DNA of 64,000 nucleotides from an uncultured Bacteroidales bacterium (GTDB lineage: Bacteria > Bacteroidota > Bacteroidia > Bacteroidales > Bacteroidaceae), in assembly GCA_902775975.1 (NCBI GenBank), contig CACYOC010000002.1, positions 82,988 through 146,987 on the forward strand, written 5' to 3'. A program made the position numbers and the translations under genes. Each line of letters opens with the position of its first letter. Positions within the stretch are counted from its first letter, which is position 1. The notes beneath the pieces are model-generated. The model was not told the origin of the DNA. It saw only the letters and a list, made by a program, of their open reading frames with translations, and searched no databases. Positions 55,605 to 62,899 of this stretch are shown one piece after another.

Positions 55605-56702
55605 CTATACCTCTACCGTCTTTTTGTAAACCCAAGCCTCGGCAAACTCCGGCTTATGGTTCATCTTGTTCAGTTGGGCATAGGCTTCAGCCATCGTCTC
55701 GTATTCGCCGCAGATGACGCGAACCACCTTTCTATTGACATATACCTGTGCGTCCTTGTAGCCTTGTCCTTGCAATTGGGCGACAAAAAGCTCGGCATTG
55801 CTCATCTTCACCTGACTGGCAACGACGATGCAATAGGTGGTTTTCTTGGTTTGCGGAGTGGGGGCAACGGCTGGTGCTTCCGCCTTGTGACTGGTCTCCG
55901 AGGCTTCTGCTGTCGTTCCTTGTGACTTTTCTGCCGTTCCCGCTGCTTCGTTTGCCACTTGCACATCCTCTGCAATAGGTTCTGCTGGCACAATATTGGT
56001 GTCTTGGGGTATCAATTTATATAAAAGGTGATGCTGCAACTGACTCATCGTCTGCGTCGTCAGGTCGCTGTTGTTGACCGGAGTGGCAAAGAAGAAGAAA
56101 GCAACGACAGCCGCTGCAACGGCTACGGCATTGCGAACCCAGGACATCTTAATGACGATGGTCTTCTCTTCATCGTGCTCTTCACCATTGTCGGTGAATT
56201 CCAGCAAACTGGACTCCAAGGAAACTTCCTGGGCGATGGAATCGGCCTCTTTCTCAACAACAGGCTCTGCGATGGCTTCGTCCTTCAGTTGTTTGAACGT
56301 GAAGTTGCTCAATCCATAGAGTTCAGGCGACAGGATGCCGGACTCACAGGGAGTGAACTCGTAATTTCCTTCGCTGTTAACGGAAAGGGTTCCGAGATTC
56401 TCCATGACATAGCTGCCCTGCTCACTCAACTGCTTCTTCAGCACCTCGACCTCGCTTTCTATACGGCGCAAAGCCTCCGGATAGCTGATGTCGTAAGCCT
56501 CCACGTATGACTGAGCCAGCACGGAGTCGTTCATTCGCAATTGCGGATTGAATCCTAACGTGCGGGTGGGAGGCAGGAAGGAACGGTCTCTGCTGTCATA
56601 GCGAGCAGGAACCTGATGCGTCATAAATCCCCCAAAATCAGGCACTATCACGCATTCGTTCTCCAAAAGCAGGATTTCAATATGTCTTTGCAGTTGTATC
56701 AT
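55605..56702 (-). CDS. HU-CCDC81/SPOR-domain membrane protein
   Basis: A 365-residue protein. The N-terminal ~130 residues match the bacterial HU-CCDC81 module (LLLENECVIVPDFGGFMTHQVPARY in part, RTLGFNPQLRMNDSVLAQSYV in part). A membrane segment lies near 192-212 (AVAVAAAVVAFFFFATPV), then an Ala/Glu/Pro-rich linker and a C-terminal SPOR domain (about 285-365; YCIVVASQVKMSNAELF) that binds denuded peptidoglycan. This architecture is typical of Bacteroidetes division-associated proteins. The ATG at 56702 is chosen as the -7 box lies at 56709-56716. Confidence 0.88.
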   Translation of the reverse strand: MIQLQRHIEILLLENECVIVPDFGGFMTHQVPARYDSRDRSFLPPTRTLGFNPQLRMNDSVLAQSYVEAYDISYPEALRRIESEVEVLKKQLSEQGSYVMENLGTLSVNSEGNYEFTPCESGILSPELYGLSNFTFKQLKDEAIAEPVVEKEADSIAQEVSLESSLLEFTDNGEEHDEEKTIVIKMSWVRNAVAVAAAVVAFFFFATPVNNSDLTTQTMSQLQHHLLYKLIPQDTNIVPAEPIAEDVQVANEAAGTAEKSQGTTAEASETSHKAEAPAVAPTPQTKKTTYCIVVASQVKMSNAELFVAQLQGQGYKDAQVYVNRKVVRVICGEYETMAEAYAQLNKMNHKPEFAEAWVYKKTVEV

Positions 56703-56708
56703 CGGGTG

Positions 56709-56716
56709 CAAAAGTA
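56709..56716 (-). promoter_or_regulatory. -7 box TACTTTTG for the SPOR-FHA operon
   Basis: TAnnTTTG on the minus strand, 6 nt from the ATG at 56702. Confidence 0.68.
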
Positions 56717-56791
56717 CGACTTTTTTATGAAACGAACAAATAAAAATGCATTTAAATATTAAAATCTTTCGTTATTGTCAAATTTATTTAG

Positions 56792-56799
56792 TACTTTTG
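56792..56799 (+). promoter_or_regulatory. -7 box TACTTTTG for rfbC
   Basis: TAnnTTTG element 27 nt before the rfbC ATG, divergent from the SPOR gene box. Confidence 0.65.
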
Positions 56800-56826
56800 C
56801 ATCGTAAATAAAGCTTAATAAAAGAT

Positions 56827-57375
56827 ATGGAGTTCAAGAAAACCAATATTAAAGGAGTGTATGTTATTGAACCACGGGTGTTTAACGACGCGCGTGGATA
56901 TTTCTTTGAAGTTTGGAAACAGTCGGAGTTCGATGAACATATAGGTAAGGTGACGTTCGTTCAAGACAACGAATCCAAGTCGTCGTACGGCGTTCTGCGC
57001 GGCTTACACTACCAGAAAGGAGCGTTGTCCCAGGCTAAACTCGTACGCGTAATAAAAGGTAAGGTGTTGGACGTGGCTGTCGATTTGCGCCGTTCCAGCG
57101 AAACCTTTGGTCAGTATGTCGCCGTCGAGTTGAGCGATGAGAACAAGCGTCAGTTCTTTATTCCCCGTGGTTTTGCCCATGGTTTTCTGGTGTTGAGCGA
57201 TGAAGCCATCTTCACGTATAAAGTAGATAATGTGTATGCTCCGCAGGCAGAAGCAGGAATCCGCTGGAACGATCCGGACATTGCCATCGAGTGGCCTATC
57301 GACCTGTCGAAGGTAGTGACCAGCGAGAAAGACCTTCGTCAGCCGTTCCTATGCGATGCGGAAGTTTTTGAATAA
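56827..57375 (+). CDS. rfbC: dTDP-4-dehydrorhamnose 3,5-epimerase
   Basis: Third step of dTDP-L-rhamnose synthesis; 182 residues. Seen are VIEPRVFNDARGYFFEVW, FVQDNESKSSYGVLRGLHYQ (His base in LRGLHYQ), VKGKVLDVAVDLRRSS-type segment, FIPRGFAHGFLVLSDEA and WNDPDIAIEWP. It is alone here, without rfbA, rfbB or rfbD, which is common outside O-antigen clusters. A lipoprotein gene follows after 24 bp. Confidence 0.95.
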   Translation: MEFKKTNIKGVYVIEPRVFNDARGYFFEVWKQSEFDEHIGKVTFVQDNESKSSYGVLRGLHYQKGALSQAKLVRVIKGKVLDVAVDLRRSSETFGQYVAVELSDENKRQFFIPRGFAHGFLVLSDEAIFTYKVDNVYAPQAEAGIRWNDPDIAIEWPIDLSKVVTSEKDLRQPFLCDAEVFE

Positions 57376-57399
57376 TAGTTATCATCATCCGTCGAGCCC

Positions 57400-58191
57400 A
57401 TGAAATCTCCTGTCGTCTTATTGCTGTTGACCCTCTCGGTACTGGTAGGGTGTAGCCAGCGAGGCTCTCATGCCGTAAAACCGGAAGAGAGTCTGCAGGC
57501 CAAGCAACTGCTGCAAGGCGTCTGGACCGACGAGAGCAGCGAGTCTGTCGTCTTTCAGATGAAGGGAGACTCGGTATATTACCCTGATTCCACCAGCATG
57601 CCTGCCTATTTCCGGGTTAATGGCGATACGCTTTACATCGGCAAGTCCTCCCGTTACCATATCGAGAAACAGAGTGAACACGTCTTGTGGTTCATGGGAC
57701 AGGACGGCGAGGTCGTCAAGCTGAAGAAGGATGACGAAGGCGAGAGCGAAGAGATGATCGTCAAGAGCCAGCCGCAGATTCTGACGCTGAATGAAGTCAT
57801 GAAACGCGACACGGTGGTCATGTTCAACGGTAATCGCTACCACTTGTATATTGCCGTCAATCCCACGCGCTATAAGGTGGTTCGCCATACGCTGAACGAT
57901 GATGGCTTGGACGTGGAAAACGTCTATTACGACAATATTATTCACCTGAGCATCTTCCAGGGCAGCCGACAGTTGTTCTCCAGCGACTTCCGCAGAAAGC
58001 AGTACAATTCCTTGGTGGCAGAACGTTTCTTGGAACAAGCCATCCTGAACAACATGGAGTACAGCTATGCCGACGAGAAGGGCTTCCACCTCAACGTGTC
58101 GCTCTGCCAACCCGGCGATGCCAGCTGCTATCTCGTGGAGCACGTCGTGTCCTACGACGGGAAGTTAACGACCAAACTGCAGGAATATTGA
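57400..58191 (+). CDS. Lipoprotein, DUF4738-like
   Basis: A 263-residue lipoprotein: signal MKSPVVLLLLTLSVLVG then the lipobox Cys18 (SVLVGC). An N-terminal region (about 35-110) resembles small lipocalin-like strands (LQGVWTDESSESVVFQMKGD), and the C-terminal ~150 residues resemble the DUF4738 family of Bacteroidales. The function is unknown. Its stop overlaps the omega-amidase TTG start by 4 bp. Confidence 0.78.
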   Translation: MKSPVVLLLLTLSVLVGCSQRGSHAVKPEESLQAKQLLQGVWTDESSESVVFQMKGDSVYYPDSTSMPAYFRVNGDTLYIGKSSRYHIEKQSEHVLWFMGQDGEVVKLKKDDEGESEEMIVKSQPQILTLNEVMKRDTVVMFNGNRYHLYIAVNPTRYKVVRHTLNDDGLDVENVYYDNIIHLSIFQGSRQLFSSDFRRKQYNSLVAERFLEQAILNNMEYSYADEKGFHLNVSLCQPGDASCYLVEHVVSYDGKLTTKLQEY

Positions 58192-58949
58192 AAGTCACAT
58201 TACTTCAGACAGACATCCAGTGGGCACAACCGGAGGAGAATTTCCGACAGGCTGCCGCGCTGATAGCCGCACAATCGGGGTCAGACCTCTATGTGCTGCC
58301 CGAGATGTGGAGTACTGGGTTTGCCACCGACCCGATGGGCGTTGCCCATGAAGACGGACACAACGAGGCGTTGAACTGGATGCAGCAGACAGCCCGTGAG
58401 CAGCATTGCGCCATCTGTGGCAGCGTGGCAGTACATTTGGCGGACGGCACTTACCGCAATCGTCATTATTTCGTTGACGGACAGACGGACACCGTCAGCT
58501 ATTACGACAAGCACCACCTTTTTACCTACGGACACGAAAACCGCTATTACACGCCTGGCGACACGCATACCATTGTCAATTATGGCGGACTGCGCCTGCT
58601 GCTGCTGACGTGTTACGACCTGCGCTTCCCGTGTTGGAACCGCTATGCCGATGATTTGGAGTACGATGCCATCGTCCTTGTTGCCAATTGGCCACAGACG
58701 CGGCAGGCTGCTTGGCAGTTGCTCATTCGGGCCCGAGCCATCGAGAACCAGTGCTTCGTCATTGCTGTCAATAGGGTTGGTGACGACCATTTTGGCCACT
58801 ACGTCGGCGGCTCCGCTGCCATTGACCCTATAGGACGCACGCTGGCACAGTGCCGCTACGACCAGCAGCAGGCGCTGACCGTCGCTCTGGACCCTGCAGA
58901 AGTGGAGTGGAGACGTCAGAAATTCCGCGTTTTGGACGACAGGGATTAG
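58188..58949 (+). CDS. Nitrilase-family omega-amidase (YafV/NIT2-like)
   Basis: A carbon-nitrogen hydrolase of 253 residues, likely repairing 2-oxoglutaramate-type metabolites. The Glu-Lys-Cys triad is in VLPEMWSTGF, YDKHHLF and LLTCYDLRFP. KVTLLQTDIQW is the usual N-terminus, so translation must begin at the TTG at 58188; no ATG is near. The TTG overlaps the preceding TGA (TTGA), which points to translational coupling with the lipoprotein gene. It is distinct from the nitrilase domain of nadE. Confidence 0.9.
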   Translation: MKVTLLQTDIQWAQPEENFRQAAALIAAQSGSDLYVLPEMWSTGFATDPMGVAHEDGHNEALNWMQQTAREQHCAICGSVAVHLADGTYRNRHYFVDGQTDTVSYYDKHHLFTYGHENRYYTPGDTHTIVNYGGLRLLLLTCYDLRFPCWNRYADDLEYDAIVLVANWPQTRQAAWQLLIRARAIENQCFVIAVNRVGDDHFGHYVGGSAAIDPIGRTLAQCRYDQQQALTVALDPAEVEWRRQKFRVLDDRD

Positions 58950-58988
58950 CGACTTGTTGAGGGCTAAAGATTGCAATAATACTATAAA

Positions 58989-59022
58989 TATTTGGTCAAT
59001 ACCAAATAAATGCGTAATTTTG
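58989..59022 (+). promoter_or_regulatory. Promoter with dyad operator for the TPR kinase-like gene
   Basis: A -33 TTTG (58991-58994), 20-nt spacer and -7 TAATTTTG (59015-59022). A perfect 8-bp dyad, TATTTGGT-CAAT-ACCAAATA (58989-59008), covers the -33 element, as expected for a repressor site. Confidence 0.65.
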
Positions 59023-59075
59023 CACCGTCATTCCGTAATGACAAGTCATAAAGTAGTCAGTAAACAGCAATAAAT

Positions 59076-60590
59076 ATGATGAAGAGTAAACAGTTATTTT
59101 TCTTGTTTTGTAGCCTGTTCCTCTGCTGTGCCGTTGCCTTGGCACAGGAGGCCCAGAAGAGTGCATTGCAGCAAAAGGCCGAGGAAGAGCTGAAAAACGC
59201 TCACCCCGTCACGGCACGTTACACCTACATCAAGGCATACGAGGACTATGCCAACCAGGGAAAGATGAAGCAATCCGTAGAGTGTGCCATCAAAGCCACG
59301 GAGTTGTTCATCAAGAACAATGAATACAAGGAGGCTTTCGACATGTTGTATCAGGCCGACGTCATGATTGACAACAAGAGCGCCAAGGACGGTATGTCGC
59401 AGTCTGCCCTTCACTATATGGTTTCCAAGGAGCGCATGGACATCTACATGCGGCTGAACAAGACACAGAGTGCCTTGGATCATATCAACGCCATGGAGCG
59501 CTATGCCGAGAATTCGGGCGATGAAGACCTGAAGAACGACGCTCTCTACAACAAGGCTATCTACTACTACACGATAGGACAGAACACCAAGGGCAACGAA
59601 GTCTTTGAGGAGATGGCTGCCAAGCTGACCGCCTCGAAGGAGTACGACAAGGTCGATAAGGTCTATCAGACGCTCATCAGCAACAGCCGCAAGTCGGGCA
59701 ATGCCTCGCTGCTGTCGCAGTCCTACAACAAGTACATCCTCTGGAAAGACTCTGTCAGCGCCCTCAAGGTTGCCGATGAAATTGGCGCTTTGAAGAAGCA
59801 GATTGCCGAGAACGAGGCGTCTATTGCCGATAAGGACAGCTCGCTGACCACCCGTTGGATGATGATTGTCGGCTTGTGCATCATCGTAGCAGGACTGGCT
59901 GTCGCACTGGTAGTCGGCGCTGTTGTGCTCATGCGCTTTATCCTGCTGACCCGTAAGCAGAAGAAAGTCATCAAACTGGCCAACGACAACAATGCACTGA
60001 AGGCTAAGTTCATCAGCAACATCTCTGCCCAACTTGACCCCACACTCAAGAAGCTTGACAGTCGTCAGCCGGAGGTCGATGCACTCATCAAGTTCTCTGA
60101 GCACATCCAGCAACTGTCCGTCTTGGAGAACAGCATGGACGATGAGGTGGAAATGGAGGAGGTGCAGGTAGCGCCGTTCTGCGAAAGTATCATGGACACC
60201 ATCCGCGGCAAAGTGAAGAGCAACGTCACGCTGCACGTCAACGCCCCCAAGATGAGCGCACTTATCAATAAGGAATACGTGAGCCACATACTGACGCACC
60301 TGTTGAACAATGCCGTTGAATATGTCTCCGATGGCGGTACCGTCACGCTGGAGTACAAGAAGCGCGGCGCCCATTCCCACCAGTTCTTAGTGTCGAACAC
60401 CGGTGATGCTATTGAAGAAGAGAAGCGCGAGAACATCTTCCAGGCATTCCGCGAGATTCGCGACCTTACCAAGGGCGACGGTCTCGGTTTGCCCACCTGC
60501 AAGCAAATGGCGTTGAAGATGAAAGGCGACTTGGTCATTGACCCGGAATACACCAAGGGAACGCGTTTCGTATTGGAGCTGCACGGATAA
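59076..60590 (+). CDS. TPR membrane histidine-kinase-like protein lacking the phospho-His
   Basis: A 504-residue protein: signal peptide 1-23, TPR-like helical repeats about 40-230 (periplasmic), membrane segment 262-292, a dimerisation region and a GHKL ATPase domain (about 380-504). The expected H-box F-x-x-N-M-S-H-E-x-R-T-P reads FISNISAQLDP (312-322), so Ala318 replaces the His. The ATPase boxes are LLNNAVEYV, NTGDAI and DGLGLPTCKQMA. It may phosphorylate in trans, act as a phosphatase or be a pseudokinase. No response regulator is adjacent; the large 22-bp array follows its stop codon. Confidence 0.85.
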   Translation: MMKSKQLFFLFCSLFLCCAVALAQEAQKSALQQKAEEELKNAHPVTARYTYIKAYEDYANQGKMKQSVECAIKATELFIKNNEYKEAFDMLYQADVMIDNKSAKDGMSQSALHYMVSKERMDIYMRLNKTQSALDHINAMERYAENSGDEDLKNDALYNKAIYYYTIGQNTKGNEVFEEMAAKLTASKEYDKVDKVYQTLISNSRKSGNASLLSQSYNKYILWKDSVSALKVADEIGALKKQIAENEASIADKDSSLTTRWMMIVGLCIIVAGLAVALVVGAVVLMRFILLTRKQKKVIKLANDNNALKAKFISNISAQLDPTLKKLDSRQPEVDALIKFSEHIQQLSVLENSMDDEVEMEEVQVAPFCESIMDTIRGKVKSNVTLHVNAPKMSALINKEYVSHILTHLLNNAVEYVSDGGTVTLEYKKRGAHSHQFLVSNTGDAIEEEKRENIFQAFREIRDLTKGDGLGLPTCKQMALKMKGDLVIDPEYTKGTRFVLELHG

Positions 60591-60611
60591 TCTACCGTGC
60601 ATTCCTCCATC

Positions 60612-60919
60612 GGAAGTACGGCTTTTATCAACAGCAAGTACGGCTTACATCTATAGCAAGTACGGCTTTCACTCATCGCGATAACGGCTTTCGTTCATCG
60701 CGATGATACTTTTTATCATATCAGTGACTGGAGTCACGAGACCTGTTGACTTAAGTCACGAATGTTGTTGACTACAGTCAAGGATATTGTTGACTCCAGT
60801 CACCAGCATGATGAAGTTACGTTTCGCAGTTGACGAAACCTATTCTTACCATTGACGAAACCTATTCTTACCATTGACGAAACCTATTCTTGCTGCTGAC
60901 AAGAAGGCACTTTGCCCAT
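60612..60919. repeat. 22-bp tandem quasi-palindrome array, locus C (14 units)
   Basis: Fourteen units start every 22 bp from 60612 to 60898. They fall into runs: units 1-4 share ACGGCTT; unit 5 is ATGATACTTTTTATCAT (6 of 7 arm pairs); units 6-9 share GACT-NN-AGTC dyads; unit 10 is a transition; units 11-13 share GACGAAACCTATTCTT (11 and 12 identical); unit 14 resembles locus A (GACAAGAAGGCACTTTG). In units 6 and 8 the outer pair changes from G-C to T-A with pairing kept. The remaining 60920-61032 holds AATACC/AATGCC repeats and nothing else recognised. Confidence 0.92.
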
Positions 60920-61032
60920 TTCTTTTTCACTAGCAGATGCGAATACCAATACCAATGCCAATGATGATGAATATTCGCTATTCTTTCTTAAAAAAAATTG
61001 CGAAAGTGTTCGGCTTTCTCGCTAAAAGTGTG

Positions 61033-61040
61033 TACTTTTG
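61033..61040 (+). promoter_or_regulatory. -7 box TACTTTTG for the AlkD-like gene
   Basis: TAnnTTTG element with 8 nt to the ATG at 61049. Confidence 0.68.
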
Positions 61041-61048
61041 CAAAAACA

Positions 61049-61822
61049 ATGAAAGCACAAGATATTATCCAGTACATGGAGTCGCTACACGATGAAGACC
61101 AGCAGCAGGTGCTGATGAGGTTCTTCAAGACAGCCCCCGGTGACTATGGCTATGGCGACGAGTTCCTTGGTATCAAGGTTCCCCAAACGCGTGAAGTGGT
61201 GAAGATGGTGGCGAAGGACACGCCCTTGGAAGAAATACCCGACTTGTTGATGTGCCCTTGGCACGAGGTCAGGCTCTGCGGACTGCTGATACTCGTCTGG
61301 CATTTCGAGCGTATGGCAACCAAGCGACTCACCTATGACGCTGTGGCTATCAAGAAACGCGATGAAATACTGACGCTCTACCTGAAATATGCCGAGAGGG
61401 TCAACAACTGGGATCTTGTGGATTTGACGGCTCCGAAGATTCTGGGCCATTGGCTGATGTTGCCATCGGTTCTTGGCGACAGTGACTATAAGACAAAAAC
61501 TCTTGACGAGCTAGCCGCCAGCCCCTGCCTCTGGAAGCAGCGCATGAGCATGGTCTGCACTTGGAAGACCCTGGAGTTAGGCGATGCCTCGTGGTGTCTG
61601 CGCTATGCCGAGGTTCATCTGCACCACCCTCACGACTTGATGCACAAGGCTGTCGGCTGGATGCTGCGCGAAATGGGCAAGCGGGTGTCTATGGACTTGT
61701 TGCGTGACTTCTTGAACCGACACGTCCACGAAATGCCGCGAACAGCCCTGAGATACGCCATCGAAAAGATGGATGATGAAGAACGAAAATACTGGATGAA
61801 ATATGAAGATAGTCATTCTTGA
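61049..61822 (+). CDS. AlkD-like DNA alkylation repair protein
   Basis: A HEAT-like repeat glycosylase-type protein of 257 residues. Seen are YGYGDEFLGIKVPQTREVVK (in part), the helical repeats WHEVRLCGLLILVWHFE and RVNNWDLVDLTAPKILGHWL, and WKQRMSMVCTWKTLE with the Trp and Asp residues that line the AlkD DNA groove. AlkD removes positively charged alkylated bases. The ATG at 61049 is used since the longer frame starts before the promoter box. Its 3' end overlaps the next gene by 20 bp. Confidence 0.88.
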   Translation: MKAQDIIQYMESLHDEDQQQVLMRFFKTAPGDYGYGDEFLGIKVPQTREVVKMVAKDTPLEEIPDLLMCPWHEVRLCGLLILVWHFERMATKRLTYDAVAIKKRDEILTLYLKYAERVNNWDLVDLTAPKILGHWLMLPSVLGDSDYKTKTLDELAASPCLWKQRMSMVCTWKTLELGDASWCLRYAEVHLHHPHDLMHKAVGWMLREMGKRVSMDLLRDFLNRHVHEMPRTALRYAIEKMDDEERKYWMKYEDSHS

Positions 61823-62756
61823 CGGATATACGGCCAATCCTGGCGATTTGTCGTGGAGCGAATTAGAGGCTCTCGGCGATGTGACGGTCTATGACCGCAC
61901 GAAGCCTGAAGACACGGTGGCACGCGCTGCCGATGCGGAAGTTGTGTTGACCAACAAGGTAGTTCTTGGACGGAAGGAAATCGAGCAGTTGCCGCACCTT
62001 CAGTATATTGGCGTGTTGGCTACGGGCTATAATGTCGTTGACATTGCTGCAGCGCATGAGCACGGCATCACGGTCACGAACGTGCCAGCCTACAGCACCG
62101 AGAGTGTCGCTCAGATGGTGTTTGCTCACCTGCTGACGGTGACGAACCGCACGGAGCACTATGCCCTGCAGAACCGTGAGGGACGCTGGAGCGGGAACCC
62201 CGACTTCTGCTATTGGGACACGTCGCTGACGGAACTTGCCGGCAAGACCATGGGAATTGTAGGACTGGGAAACATTGGCCGTCGGGTGGCTCAGATAGCC
62301 TTGGCCTTTGGCATGCAGGTGAAAGCACTCACCAGCAAGTCTGCCAACCAGCTTCCTACAGGTATTCAGAAATCCGACCTCACGGAGTTGCTTTCTACGG
62401 CGGACGTGCTCTCGCTGCATTGTCCGTTGACGGAGGATACCCGTCATTTTGTCAATACCAGGACGCTGACCATGATGAAGCCTTCTGCCATCGTTATCAA
62501 TACCGGTCGCGGTCCCTTAGTCAACGATGCCGATGTGGCCGACGCCTTGTCGGCAAGTCGTATTGCCGCCTATTGTGCGGACGTGCTCACCGAGGAACCT
62601 CCACGTGCCGACAATCCCCTGCTACATCAACCTAACGCCTTTATCACACCCCATATTGCCTGGGCCACCCGCGAAGCGCGTCTTCGCCTGCTCACCACAG
62701 CCATCTGCAATGTCCGAGCCTTTGTGGAGCATCATCCGCAGAACGTCATACAATGA
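61803..62756 (+). CDS. D-2-hydroxyacid dehydrogenase (glycerate/hydroxypyruvate reductase type)
   Basis: An NAD(P)H-dependent reductase of 317 residues. The Rossmann loop is VGLGNIGRRVAQIALAFGM; the catalytic Arg is in INTGRGPLVND (Arg in TGRGP), the Glu in DVLTEEPPRADNPLL and the His in FITPHIAWAT. The best fit is the glycerate dehydrogenase/hydroxypyruvate reductase subgroup; serine-pathway PGDH is less likely since there is no C-terminal ACT domain. It begins inside the AlkD-like gene (20-bp overlap). Confidence 0.92.
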   Translation: MKIVILDGYTANPGDLSWSELEALGDVTVYDRTKPEDTVARAADAEVVLTNKVVLGRKEIEQLPHLQYIGVLATGYNVVDIAAAHEHGITVTNVPAYSTESVAQMVFAHLLTVTNRTEHYALQNREGRWSGNPDFCYWDTSLTELAGKTMGIVGLGNIGRRVAQIALAFGMQVKALTSKSANQLPTGIQKSDLTELLSTADVLSLHCPLTEDTRHFVNTRTLTMMKPSAIVINTGRGPLVNDADVADALSASRIAAYCADVLTEEPPRADNPLLHQPNAFITPHIAWATREARLRLLTTAICNVRAFVEHHPQNVIQ

Positions 62757-62843
62757 CTTTTTTGCAGGTGGAATACGCATAAAACAGGGAGCCTGTACTT
62801 CGACGTTTCGGAGTCGGTTTCCCCCATTATACTATGTACAAGT

Positions 62844-62880
62844 AAAAAGAGGTGGAAACCATAGCGGTTCCACCTCTTTT
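62844..62880. terminator. Bidirectional intrinsic terminator
   Basis: AAAAGAGGTGGAA (from 62844) pairs with TTCCACCTCTTTT (ending 62880), with ACC/GGT extending the stem. A's before and T's after let it work for both the dehydrogenase gene and nifJ. Confidence 0.9.
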
Positions 62881-62899
62881 AATATAATAGGATAGGGGA

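Noticed and set aside
60612-60919. Possible CRISPR array
   Set aside because: There is no constant repeat alternating with unique spacers; the whole unit drifts, spacers would be about 5 bp, and no cas genes are near.
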